From Hymenobacter sp. J193 (GTDB lineage: Bacteria; Bacteroidota; Bacteroidia; Cytophagales; Hymenobacteraceae), in contig NZ_JAJONE010000001.1 in NCBI RefSeq assembly GCF_024700075.1, positions 372,001-436,000 on the forward strand: a DNA stretch of 64,000 nt, read 5' to 3'. The notes below the pieces were generated by a model. That model was not told where the DNA came from. It saw only the letters and a list, made by a program, of their open reading frames with translations, and ran no database searches. Positions 28,314-37,356 of the stretch are shown piece after piece (the first letter of the stretch is position 1; every line of letters begins with the position of its first letter). The translations under genes and the position numbers were made by a program.

Positions 28314-28340
28314 CCTGAGCTTGTGCAAGACCTTTCTGCG
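28309..28340. repeat. Single arm of the GTCAT-GAGC repeat
   Basis: GTCATCCTGAGCTTGTGCAA and following bases match the consensus GTCATnnnGAGC...AAG seen at 47437, 52071 and 55004. No inverted partner is nearby. The complement of its TCAT gives the ATG of the Crp/Fnr gene. Confidence 0.65.
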
Positions 28341-28457
28341 GCCTGATGGTTCAACTATTTTAGCCCGCAGAAGACGCCGAGGTATTTCGGAATAGTCAGC
28401 GCAAACTTAGGCTGACGAGTAAGGACTTATACCCGACGCGCCTCCTGTAAGCAATAA

Positions 28458-29273
28458 GAAGCTGTTTAAGTTAGCGAGTAGCTTTGGGGATGCAGCAAAA
28501 GCGTTACAGTTCGGATCTAACGGAGCGTCAGTGGGCAAAGCTGGCGCCGTTGCTGGTGGTGCAGCGCACGAGCAAGTGGCCGTTGCGAGCGGTAGTAAAC
28601 GGCATTTTCTACGTGCTCAAGAACGGCTGCGTGTGGCGCGACGTGCCGGCGGACTTTCCACCCTGGCCGACGGTGTACTACTATTTCACCAAGTGGACAG
28701 CGGATGGCAGCTGGCAACGGGTCAGTGCTTGTTTGACGATTGAGGCCCGGGAGCGGGCAAAAAAAATGCCCAGCCCACCGAGGCCATCCTCGACAGCCAA
28801 AGCGTGAAAAACACGGCCACCAGTACGCGTTGCGTGGGCTACGACGCGGGCAAATGCATCAAGGGCCGCAAGCGCTTTTTCCTGGTGGATACGCTGGGCA
28901 ACCTGCTCGCCTGCTGCGTGGTCGCCGCCCACTGCCACGACGGCGCCAGCACGGCCCGCTTCTGGGACGCACTGGCGCTGGACAACGAACTACTTGACCG
29001 GCTGCAGATCGTGTTCGTGGACGGCGGCTTTGGCCGCTGCTTTCGCCAGCACCTGGCGGGCCGGGGTGTACTGGCGCAGGTACCCAAGGGCGTAGTGGCC
29101 GACAAAGGCCGTTTTTTTATCCACACCAAGCGCTGGGTGGTGGAGCGCAGCATTGCCTGGGCCGGCAACAACCGCCGCTTGGCCAAAGACTACGAACGGA
29201 AAACGCAGCATGCCAACGCCTGGCTCTACCTAGCCAACATCCGACGACTCACCAAGCTAACTTAAACAGCTTC
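28458..29273 (+). mobile_element. IS5-family insertion sequence, two-frame type (816 bp)
   Basis: Perfect 18-bp terminal inverted repeats GAAGCTGTTTAAGTTAGC (28458-28475 and complement 29256-29273). Target duplication TAA at 28455-28457 and 29274-29276. Different sequence from the element at 26821, so an independent insertion. Confidence 0.95.
28490..29265 (+). CDS. IS5-family transposase with predicted -1 frameshift
   Basis: Frame A (28490-28807) encodes the N-terminal part (LTERQWAKLAPLLVVQ, NGCVWRDVPADFPPWPTVYYYF). Frame B, offset -1, continues to 29265 with AILDSQSVKN (first Asp), VFVDGGFGR (second Asp) and RWVVERSIAWAGNNRRLAKD (Glu). The two join smoothly at a run of eight A (28759-28766): shifting -1 there gives KKNAQPTEAILDSQSVKN, matching the family. 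Such A-run slippage controls transposase output in two-frame IS5 relatives. Frame A alone makes a truncated protein. Confidence 0.9.
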
Positions 29274-29322
29274 TAAGAAAACTGCCGCGCAACCAGGTTT
29301 CAGCCGCTGCTTTCGGCGCTGC

Positions 29323-30272
29323 TTACGTCAGCAACAACTCCATCTGGATGTTGCACCGCTCGTAGGGGGAAGGCTGGCCCGCCACGGTTTTCTGAAAGCC
29401 CAGCTTGTGGTAGAGTTGAATAGCGGGCTTGAGCTTGGTGTTGCTTTCCAGATACAGCCGCCGCGCCCCCAGAGTCCGGGCCCGGGCAATGGCGGCTTCG
29501 CCCAGCCGAAACCCGATACCCAGCCCCTGGGCGGTGGGCGCTACGGCCATTTTCGCCAGCTCGTACGTTTCATCTTCCATCCAAAGCAAAGCACAGGCGC
29601 CTACAATCTGGCTCTGGTACGCGGCCAGCAGAATGTGCCCGCCCTTCTCCAGAATGTACGTATCGGGATGGTCGAGGGCGAGCAGGTCGGGCGCTTCCAC
29701 GCGGAAGTACTGCTCAATCCAGGTCAGGTTCAGCTGTTTGAAATCGGGCTGGTATTGGGGCTCGTAGTCGAGGATGCGTACTTCGCTGCCCAGCCGCTCA
29801 CTGCGCATGGCTTTCACCCGGCTGGCCAGGCTCTGGCGCGACAGGGCGTACTCCACTTCCTCAATGGCCAGCCACAAATTGTGGCGGGTTTCGGCCAGCA
29901 GTGCTTCAGTAGCCTGGCGCACATCGGCGGTTTGCTCCTGCAGAGCCGGCCATAAGCTCGCGCCTTTGTCGGTGAGGGTAATGATGCTGCGGCGCTGGTC
30001 GGTTTCGCCCCTTTGCACCTCCACCAAACCATGTTTCACGAGGTCTTTCACTACCTGACTTACGGCGGCGTGCGTTTGGCCGATTTGCTCGGCAATGTCG
30101 CTCACGTGCCGGGTAGAATCGGCCGCTACGCTCCAGAATACCGGAAACCACCGGGGCTCGAGGGTAACTGGTAGCTGGCATACACCTCCGCAGCCTGGGA
30201 GGTCATCAGGTCATTCAAACGGCGCAACCGGCTTCCCAGCGCGGCGGGGCCAACTTTGGCGAAGAAATTCAT
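29323..30272 (-). pseudogene. MarR-GNAT bifunctional regulator, frameshifted near its start
   Basis: The gene reads from ATG 30272 (MNFFAKVGPAALGSRLRRLN ...) into a MarR winged helix and a C-terminal GNAT acetyltransferase (MAVAPTAQGLGIGFRLGEAA is the acetyl-CoA loop), typical of a known MarR-GNAT fusion family. But the first about 36 codons and the rest lie in different frames: near 30162-30164 (a GGG run on the plus strand) one base is missing. One extra G would give the expected LEPRWFPVFWSVAAD. As written, translation could only restart at GTG 30105, within the helix-turn-helix. Either a real mutation or a homopolymer sequencing error. Palindromic operators lie just upstream. Confidence 0.78.
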
Positions 30273-30709
30273 TCAGCAAATGTAAAATATTTACGTAAGC
30301 ACTTACATTTATTTAAGCGTAGTTTTAATTCTTCTTACTCTTTAGCAAAGGCAAAGTGGTTCTGCCGCCCGAAACCACTGGATCAATTGCTGACATTCAG
30401 ACCTGCCACCACGCTTCTGTCCAGTAAAGGCGGAAGGCAAAGATGAAGTGACACCGTTTTTTGGGCAGTAAATGACGAGGTAGCCTGGGGTTTGAAATTG
30501 TAGCGGCTGCGCCCCGTTTTTACGCTGTTTGGGTTAGGCAACCGTCGCCAATACGCGGCTTTGGCGGGTTTAAGCGGCAAAATGCGGCAAAATCAGCGCG
30601 AGTTAGAAACCGGAAAACCACCGCAGCGGCAATGGTTTGGGCAGGCGCATCTTGCTAGGTTTCTACTTCGGACCTACTGCCGGGGGTCATTTTTTAACGT
30701 TGAACTCTG
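30273..30709. other. Spacer between MarR-GNAT gene and gltB
   Basis: 437 bp. The left 35 bases hold the MarR-type operators. AGTGGTT ... AACCACT (about 30355-30379) is a short imperfect hairpin. GCGGCAAAATGCGGCAAAAT near 30580-30600 is a short direct repeat. The gltB promoter should lie here, but no exact TAnnTTTG box was identified and no gene is supported. Confidence 0.45.
30282..30306. promoter_or_regulatory. Two adjacent palindromic operators
   Basis: GTAAA-ATA-TTTAC (30282-30294) and GTAAG-CA-CTTAC (30295-30306) are perfect palindromes that abut, 10 bases before the MarR-GNAT ATG. This is the expected position and symmetry for autoregulation by a dimeric MarR protein. Confidence 0.6.
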
Positions 30710-33700
30710 ATGTCTCCCATGGAGCTAGCTGCGCCTCAGGGCCTATACCGGCCCGAATTCGAACACGACGCCTGCGGTACGGGCTTTATTGCTTACGTCG
30801 ATGGTCGTCGGTCGCACCAGATTGTGACTGATGCGCTGACGATTCTGGAAAATATGGAGCACCGCGGTGCCTGCGGCTGCGATGCCGACTCCGGCGACGG
30901 GGCAGGCATTCTGCTGCAGCTGCCCCACTGGTTTTTCCTGGAGGAATGCACCACCTTGGGCATCCGCCTGCCCGAGCCGGGCGAGTACGGCGTGGGCATG
31001 GCATTCCTGCCCAAAAGCAGGAGTGCGCGCCAGGCCTGCCGCGAAATCATTGATGCGGCCGCCGCGCAGCTGGGCTTTCCGGTACTGGGCTACCGGCCGG
31101 TACCAGTGAATCCGGCTGGCATTGGCCACACCGCTTTGTCGGGTGAGCCGGCCATTGAGCAGCTGTTTGTGGGCCGCCCGGCCGGCGTGACTACGCCCGA
31201 GGATTTTGAGCGTAAGCTCTATGTGCTGCGCCGCCTCATCAGCCGCGAGGTAACTGCCAGCCTGCCGGAGGAAGAAGTGTACTTCACGTCCCTTTCCTGC
31301 CGCGTCATCATCTATAAAGGTCAGCTGACCACCTACCAGGTACGCGGCTACTTCCCCGAGCTGTCGGACGAGCGGGTGACGTCGGGCATCGGCATGGTGC
31401 ACTCGCGCTTCTCCACCAATACCTTTCCCTCGTGGCGGCTGGCCCAGCCTTTCCGGCTCATGGCCCACAACGGGGAAATCAATACCCTGCGCGGCAACCT
31501 GAACTGGTTTTACGCCGGCCTTCCCTCCTACCTCTCGCCGTATTTCAGCGCGGAGGAAATGGAGATTTTGCTGCCCGTCATCGATGCCAACCAGTCGGAC
31601 TCGGCCTGCCTCGACAATATCGTGGAGCTGCTGCTCCACTGCGGCCGCCCACTGCCCCACGTGATGATGATGCTCGTGCCCGAGGCCTGGGACGGCAACG
31701 AGCAGATGGACCCGCTCAAAAAGGCCTTCTACGAGTTCCATGCCACCTTTATGGCCCCCTGGGATGGCCCGGCCGCTCTGCTTTTCACCGATGGCCGCAT
31801 GATTGGGGCCATGCTGGACCGCAACGGTCTGCGCCCTTTGCGCTACGCCTTCACCAACGACGGACGGGTGCTGGTAGCCTCCGAGGCCGGCGTGCTGGGT
31901 GTGGGACTGCCCGAAGCCAGCGTGGTGCGCAAAGGCCGCCTGCAGCCGGGCAAAATGCTGCTCATCGACACTGTAGCCGGCCAAATTATCACCGATGAAG
32001 AGCTGAAAGCCCAGGCCGCCAGCCGCCAGCCCTACGGCCAGTGGCTGAGCGAGTACCAGATCCGGCTGGAAGAGCTGCCCGAGCCCCGGCTGGTATTCAC
32101 TGACCTGGCGGCCGAGTCGGTATTCAAGTACCACCAAGTATTTGGCTACACCCGCGAGGATATTGATACGATTCTCACGCCAATGGCCGTGGAGGGCAAG
32201 GAGCCCATCGGCTCCATGGGCGTGGACTCGCCGCTGGCCGTGCTTTCCGACCAGCCCCAGCACCTGAGCAGCTACTTCAAGCAGTTCTTTGCCCAGGTCA
32301 CCAACCCGCCCATCGACCCCATCCGGGAGCGGCTGGTGATGAGTCTGGCCACCTTTATCGGCAACAACGGCAACATCCTGGATGAGGACAAGATGCACTG
32401 CCACTGCGTGGCTTTGCGCCAGCCTATCCTTACCAACCACGAGCTGGAAAAGCTGCGCAGCATCGACACCGGCCTGTTCAACGCCAAAACCATTAATACC
32501 TACTTCCGGGCCGATGGCAAGCCGGGCGCGCTGCAGGCCGGTCTGGCGCGCCTGTGCCGCTACGCCGAGGACGCAGTGGACGACGGCTTCGAAGTACTGA
32601 TTCTCTCCGACCGGGCCCTCGACTCGGAGCACGCGGCCATTCCTTCCTTGCTGGCCGTGTCGGCGGTGCATCACCACCTCATCCGCAAGGGCTACCGGGG
32701 TTCGGTGGGCCTGGTAGTGGAGGCCGGCGACGCCTGGGAAGTGCACCATTTTGCCTGTCTGCTGGCTTTCGGTGCTACGGCTATCAACCCGTACCTGGCT
32801 TTGAGCACCATCCGCACCCTGCACTATGAAGGACGGCTGGGCGCGGGCCTTGCGGTGCCCAAGCTGGAAGCCAACTATCAGAAAGCCGTGTGCGACGGGC
32901 TGCTGAAGATCTTCTCGAAGATGGGCATTAGCACCCTGCAGAGCTACCACGGCGCGCAGGTGTTTGAAATTCTCGGCATTAACCGCGCCGTGGTAGACCA
33001 GTATTTTACCGGCGCCGTGACGCGAATCGGCGGACTGGGACTCGATGAAATTGCTCACGAAACGCTGTTCAAGCACTTCCAGGGCTTCCGCACCAGCACG
33101 CTTGAAGAGCAGAACCTGCTGCCCGAAGGCGGCGTGTACCAGTGGCGCCGCCGGGGCGAAGCGCACCAGTTCAACCCCGAAACGGTGCACCTGCTCCAGC
33201 ACGCCACCCGCACCGGCTCCTACGAAACCTACCAGCGCTACGCCCGGCTGGTGAATACTCCCGGCAAAAGCGCCTTCACCCTGCGGGGCCTGCTCGACTT
33301 TGCCCACCACCGCCCGGCCGTGCCGCTGGAAGAGGTAGAGCCGGCCGAAAACATCATGCGGCGCTTTGCCACTGGGGCCATGTCATTCGGCTCGATTTCG
33401 CACGAGGCGCACAGCACCCTGGCCATTGCCATGAACCGCATCGGGGGCAAAAGCAACACGGGTGAGGGCGGCGAAGACCCCATGCGCTACGAGGTGATGG
33501 AAAATGGCGACTCCATGCGCTCGGCCATCAAGCAGGTGGCCTCGGCCCGCTTCGGCGTGACGGCCCACTACCTCACCAACGCCGACGAGCTGCAGATCAA
33601 GATGGCCCAGGGTGCCAAGCCGGGGGAAGGAGGCCAGCTGCCCGGCCACAAGGTGGACGAGTGGATTGCGAAGGTGCGTCACGCCACGCCCGGCGTGGGC

Positions 33701-35236
33701 CTCATCTCGCCTCCACCCCACCACGACATCTACTCCATTGAGGATCTGGCCCAGCTGATTTTCGACCTCAAAAATGCCAACCGTTCCGCCCGCATCAACG
33801 TGAAGCTAGTGAGCAAGGCCGGGGTGGGCACCATTGCGGCCGGTGTGGCCAAAGCCCATGCCGACGTGATTCTGATTGCCGGTTACGACGGCGGCACCGG
33901 CGCTTCGCCCCTGAGCTCTATCCGCCACGCCGGGCTGCCCTGGGAACTGGGCCTGGCCGAAGCCCACCAGACGCTGGTGCGCAACCAGCTCCGCAGCCGC
34001 GTGGTACTGCAGGCCGACGGGCAACTGAAAACCGGCCGCGACCTGGCCATTGCTACCCTGCTGGGAGCCGAGGAATGGGGCGTGGCCACGGCCGCGCTGG
34101 TGGCCGGCGGCTGCGTAATGATGCGCAAATGTCACCTCAACACCTGCCCCGTAGGCGTAGCCACCCAGGACCCGGAGCTGCGCCGTTTGTTCAGCGGGCA
34201 GCCCGAGCACATTGTAAACCTGTTCCGGTTTCTGGCCGAGGAGCTGCGCGAAATCATGGCCGAGCTGGGTTTCCGCACCATCAACGAAATGGTGGGCCGG
34301 GCGCAGTTTCTCAAGCCCCGCCCCAATATTCAGCACTGGAAAGCCCGTCACCTCGACCTGCGCGACCTGCTCTACCTCACCTCCCCGGAACCGGGCAGCA
34401 CCCTGCACCAGAGCGAGGAGCAGGACCACGGCCTGAGTGGCATCCTCGACTGGCAGCTGCTGGAGCACGCCCGCCCGGCCCTAGAGCGTCAGCAGCCCGT
34501 GCAGGCCGAGTTTGCCGTTCGCAACATCGACCGTACCATCGGCACGCTGCTTTCCAACGAAATCACCAAGCGCTACCACGCCGCCGGCCTGCCCGAAGGC
34601 ACCATCAGCTACACGTTTCGGGGAGCAGCGGGGCAGAGCTTTGGGGCGTTTAGCGTACGGGGCCTCGCCTTCCGCCTCGAAGGTGAAGCCAACGACTACG
34701 TGGGCAAGGGCCTGAGTGGGGCGCGCCTGATCATTCACCCCGCCCCGGATGCCAGCTTTGTGCCCGAGCAGAACATCATCATCGGCAACGTAGCCCTCTA
34801 CGGTGCTACCTCCGGTGAGCTGTTTGTGCGCGGACAGGCCGGGGAACGGTTTGCCGTGCGCAACTCCGGGGCTACGGCCGTGGTGGAAGGCGTGGGCGAC
34901 CATGGCTGCGAGTACATGACAGGTGGGCGCGCCCTCATTCTGGGGCGCACTGGCCGCAACTTCGCCGCCGGTATGAGCGGGGGCATTGCCTGGGTCTACG
35001 ATGCCGATGGCTCCTTCCCTCAGAACTGCAACCCCGAAATGGTGGAGCTTGATCCGCTCGACGCCGACGACGAAGCCCACATCCAGAACCTGCTTCGACA
35101 GCACAGCGAGCTAACCGGCAGCCAGCTGGCCGCCTTCCTGCTGGGCAACTGGCCCGAAGAAGCCCGGAAATTTGTGAAGGTGTTCCCGAGCGAATACAAG
35201 AAGGTGCTGCAAAAGGCGCGGGTAGCCGCGGTTTAG
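30710..35236 (+). CDS. gltB: Glutamate synthase, large subunit
   Basis: 1508 aa. Converts glutamine plus 2-oxoglutarate to two glutamates using electrons from GltD. Class II amidotransferase domain begins at Cys22 (DACGTGFIAYVDG), so the first 21 residues are a propeptide. Then the central domain, the FMN-barrel domain (ISPPPHHDIYSIEDLAQLI, KAGVGTIAAGVAKAHAD, GYDGGTGASPLSS), the [3Fe-4S] motif CHLNTCPVGVATQ near residue 1140, and a C-terminal beta-helix (GXGXG) domain. Normal length. gltD follows 84 bases later in the same direction, a classic operon. Confidence 0.97.
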   Translation: MSPMELAAPQGLYRPEFEHDACGTGFIAYVDGRRSHQIVTDALTILENMEHRGACGCDADSGDGAGILLQLPHWFFLEECTTLGIRLPEPGEYGVGMAFLPKSRSARQACREIIDAAAAQLGFPVLGYRPVPVNPAGIGHTALSGEPAIEQLFVGRPAGVTTPEDFERKLYVLRRLISREVTASLPEEEVYFTSLSCRVIIYKGQLTTYQVRGYFPELSDERVTSGIGMVHSRFSTNTFPSWRLAQPFRLMAHNGEINTLRGNLNWFYAGLPSYLSPYFSAEEMEILLPVIDANQSDSACLDNIVELLLHCGRPLPHVMMMLVPEAWDGNEQMDPLKKAFYEFHATFMAPWDGPAALLFTDGRMIGAMLDRNGLRPLRYAFTNDGRVLVASEAGVLGVGLPEASVVRKGRLQPGKMLLIDTVAGQIITDEELKAQAASRQPYGQWLSEYQIRLEELPEPRLVFTDLAAESVFKYHQVFGYTREDIDTILTPMAVEGKEPIGSMGVDSPLAVLSDQPQHLSSYFKQFFAQVTNPPIDPIRERLVMSLATFIGNNGNILDEDKMHCHCVALRQPILTNHELEKLRSIDTGLFNAKTINTYFRADGKPGALQAGLARLCRYAEDAVDDGFEVLILSDRALDSEHAAIPSLLAVSAVHHHLIRKGYRGSVGLVVEAGDAWEVHHFACLLAFGATAINPYLALSTIRTLHYEGRLGAGLAVPKLEANYQKAVCDGLLKIFSKMGISTLQSYHGAQVFEILGINRAVVDQYFTGAVTRIGGLGLDEIAHETLFKHFQGFRTSTLEEQNLLPEGGVYQWRRRGEAHQFNPETVHLLQHATRTGSYETYQRYARLVNTPGKSAFTLRGLLDFAHHRPAVPLEEVEPAENIMRRFATGAMSFGSISHEAHSTLAIAMNRIGGKSNTGEGGEDPMRYEVMENGDSMRSAIKQVASARFGVTAHYLTNADELQIKMAQGAKPGEGGQLPGHKVDEWIAKVRHATPGVGLISPPPHHDIYSIEDLAQLIFDLKNANRSARINVKLVSKAGVGTIAAGVAKAHADVILIAGYDGGTGASPLSSIRHAGLPWELGLAEAHQTLVRNQLRSRVVLQADGQLKTGRDLAIATLLGAEEWGVATAALVAGGCVMMRKCHLNTCPVGVATQDPELRRLFSGQPEHIVNLFRFLAEELREIMAELGFRTINEMVGRAQFLKPRPNIQHWKARHLDLRDLLYLTSPEPGSTLHQSEEQDHGLSGILDWQLLEHARPALERQQPVQAEFAVRNIDRTIGTLLSNEITKRYHAAGLPEGTISYTFRGAAGQSFGAFSVRGLAFRLEGEANDYVGKGLSGARLIIHPAPDASFVPEQNIIIGNVALYGATSGELFVRGQAGERFAVRNSGATAVVEGVGDHGCEYMTGGRALILGRTGRNFAAGMSGGIAWVYDADGSFPQNCNPEMVELDPLDADDEAHIQNLLRQHSELTGSQLAAFLLGNWPEEARKFVKVFPSEYKKVLQKARVAAV

Positions 35237-35320
35237 CTTCCATTTCATCCAGAACGTCATGCCAGGCAAATCCAGGGCATGGCTCCTACCCGACAACAAC
35301 TCAACGACGCAAAGCCAATC

Positions 35321-36796
35321 ATGGGCAATAGCACCGGTTTCAAGGAATTTCAGCGCGAAACGCCGGCCAAGGCACACCCGCAGGAGCGGGTGGTGCATAA
35401 CCGCGAGTTTGTCGCCACTTACTCCGACACCCAACTACATCAGCAGTCGGCCCGATGTATGGAGTGCGGTATTCCGTTCTGCCACGCGGGCTGCCCGCTG
35501 GGCAACATCATCCCCGAGTTCAACGACGCGGTGTACCGCCAAAACTGGGAGCAGGCCTACCAGATTCTAAGCTCCACCAACAACTTCCCCGAGTTTACGG
35601 GCCGCATCTGCCCTGCCCCCTGCGAGTCGGCCTGCGTGCTGGGAATTCATGCGGCGCCGGTGGCCATTGAGGAAATCGAGAAGCACATCATCGAAATTGC
35701 CTTCGCCAAGGGCTACGTGCAGCCCACTGCTCCGGTACTTAAAACGGGTAAAACGGTAGCCGTGGTAGGTTCCGGCCCGGCCGGGCTGGCGGCGGCGGCC
35801 CAGCTGGTGCGCGCCGGCCACGCCGTCACGGTGTTTGAGCGCGACGACCGGCCCGGCGGCCTGCTCCGCTACGGCATTCCTGATTTCAAGCTCGATAAAT
35901 GGGTAATTGACCGGCGTATTCGTCTGCTCGAAGAAGACGGGGTGCAGTTCCGCTGCAACACTGAAATCGGCCGCGACATCCACGCCCAGGAGCTGACGGC
36001 GCAGTTTGATGCCGTGGTGCTGGCTGGCGGGGCGCTGGTGCCGAAGGAACTGCCTTTGCCTGGCCGGGAGTTGGCGGGTATTCACTTCGCCATGGACTAC
36101 CTCACCCAGCACAACCGCCGCGTGAGCGGGCTGCCCATCGACGCGCAGGAATTGCTGGCCTCGGGCAAGGATGTAGTGGTGATTGGCAGTGGCGACACAG
36201 GCTCCGACTGTGTGGGCACGGCAAACCGCCAACAGGCGCGCTCCGTCACGCAGTTTGCGCTTATGCACCAGCCCAAGCCCGAGCGACCCAACTTCGAGCC
36301 CTGGCCCCACTATCCTAACGCCATGTTCCGCACCAGCACCTCCCACGAGGAAGGCTGCCAGCGCTACTGGGGCATCAATACCAAGGCTTTTCTGGGCGAC
36401 GAAAACGGCCACGTGCGCGCCCTGCTGGTAACAGATGTAACCTGGGAAACTGACGTGCTGGGCCGCCGCCTGGCATTCAGCGAAGTAGAAGGCTCAGAAC
36501 GCGAAATTCCCTGTCAGCTGGCCTTGCTGGCTCTGGGCTTTGCCTCGCCCCGCTACGAAGGCCTGCTGGAGCAGCTGGGCGTAGCCCTGGATGAGCGTGG
36601 CAACGTGCGCACCGTTTCCGACGACGAATTCCTAACCTCCCAGCCCAACGTATTTGTGGCCGGCGACATGCGCCGGGGCCAGTCGTTGGTGGTGTGGGCT
36701 ATTTCCGAAGGCCGCGAGGCTGCCCGCCAGGTCGATATCTTCCTGACCGGCAAAACCGCGCTGGTGAGCAAGGATGCCGTGGGAATGTTTGGGTAG
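35321..36796 (+). CDS. gltD: Glutamate synthase, small subunit
   Basis: 491 aa from ATG 35321 (MGNSTGFKEFQRETPAK, the usual Bacteroidota start; an in-frame ATG at 35279 is 14 codons upstream). N-terminal domain has two [4Fe-4S] motifs: ARCMECGIPFCHAGCPLGN and GRICPAPCESAC. FAD-binding AVVGSGPAGLAAAAQL and NAD(P)H-binding VVIGSGDTGSDCVGTA follow. It takes electrons from NADPH and passes them to GltB. No terminator is obvious after the stop. Confidence 0.96.
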   Translation: MGNSTGFKEFQRETPAKAHPQERVVHNREFVATYSDTQLHQQSARCMECGIPFCHAGCPLGNIIPEFNDAVYRQNWEQAYQILSSTNNFPEFTGRICPAPCESACVLGIHAAPVAIEEIEKHIIEIAFAKGYVQPTAPVLKTGKTVAVVGSGPAGLAAAAQLVRAGHAVTVFERDDRPGGLLRYGIPDFKLDKWVIDRRIRLLEEDGVQFRCNTEIGRDIHAQELTAQFDAVVLAGGALVPKELPLPGRELAGIHFAMDYLTQHNRRVSGLPIDAQELLASGKDVVVIGSGDTGSDCVGTANRQQARSVTQFALMHQPKPERPNFEPWPHYPNAMFRTSTSHEEGCQRYWGINTKAFLGDENGHVRALLVTDVTWETDVLGRRLAFSEVEGSEREIPCQLALLALGFASPRYEGLLEQLGVALDERGNVRTVSDDEFLTSQPNVFVAGDMRRGQSLVVWAISEGREAARQVDIFLTGKTALVSKDAVGMFG

Positions 36797-36853
36797 AGGC
36801 CGCTCTGTTATTCCGAGTGCCTCGAAAACCTGGTCCAAATCAGCAGAGGTAGT

Positions 36854-37276
36854 TTAGTCTCGTGGAGGATTATCTTCATCATAATCCTTTTCTACCGCCT
36901 CCCAGTAAGGAGATAAAAGCTGATCCTGTGCTTCCACGAGTTTCCCTCGCTTCAATACGTAGACCTGAAATTCATTAAACCGATTTTCATCTTCCTCATC
37001 GTGAAAATATAGCAACCCGTAACTACCCGGCAACTCTTGAGCTACCCAGTTAAAAATCTTTAAAGCATAGAACTCCTGCTTATGATTATGCAGCACGTGG
37101 ATTGAAAAGGACTCTAAACCATTCCATGTTGTGATGCGGCCGTAGTTCTGTAAAAGAACCCAGGAATACTCCTGCTGCATGTACTGACGAAAACGCTCCA
37201 CAGCAGCATTCTGCAAGTCGATTTCAGAATGGTAGTCGCTGTATCGTAACGTAATCCAGCCGTGTATTTCGATCAT
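36854..37276 (-). CDS. Imm7-like hypothetical protein
   Basis: About 140 aa, acidic, cytoplasmic. The start MIEIHGWITLRYSDY, the mixed alpha/beta pattern and conserved aromatic residues resemble immunity protein family 7 of polymorphic toxin systems, but I assign this by eye only. I use ATG 37276; an upstream start at 37306 would lie inside the hairpin at 37299-37356 and is unlikely. No toxin gene, T6SS or RHS protein is near, so it may be an orphan immunity gene. Its GC content is lower than the flanking gltD and dnaB. Confidence 0.55.
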   Translation of the reverse strand: MIEIHGWITLRYSDYHSEIDLQNAAVERFRQYMQQEYSWVLLQNYGRITTWNGLESFSIHVLHNHKQEFYALKIFNWVAQELPGSYGLLYFHDEEDENRFNEFQVYVLKRGKLVEAQDQLLSPYWEAVEKDYDEDNPPRD

Positions 37277-37298
37277 AGTTCTGAGTGAGCTTTCTGTC

Positions 37299-37356
37299 GC
37301 AGTCAAAATAACAAAACGCCCACTACTACTAGTGGGCGTTTTGTTATTTTGACTGC
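37299..37356. terminator. Very long perfect hairpin terminator after dnaB
   Basis: Arms 37299-37325 and 37330-37356 form a perfect 27-bp stem with a 4-base loop (CTAC). CAAAACGCCCAC / GTGGGCGTTTTG gives T runs in both directions. Its right arm ends on the base next to the dnaB stop codon. Confidence 0.9.

Noticed and set aside
26821..29273. Composite transposon made by two IS elements around the Crp/Fnr gene
   Set aside because: The two IS elements differ in ends and sequence and each has its own target duplication (TTA, TAA), so they inserted separately.
30743..33310. 855-codon minus-strand frame opposite gltB
   Set aside because: Antisense shadow of gltB; no recognisable domains and unlike any real protein composition.
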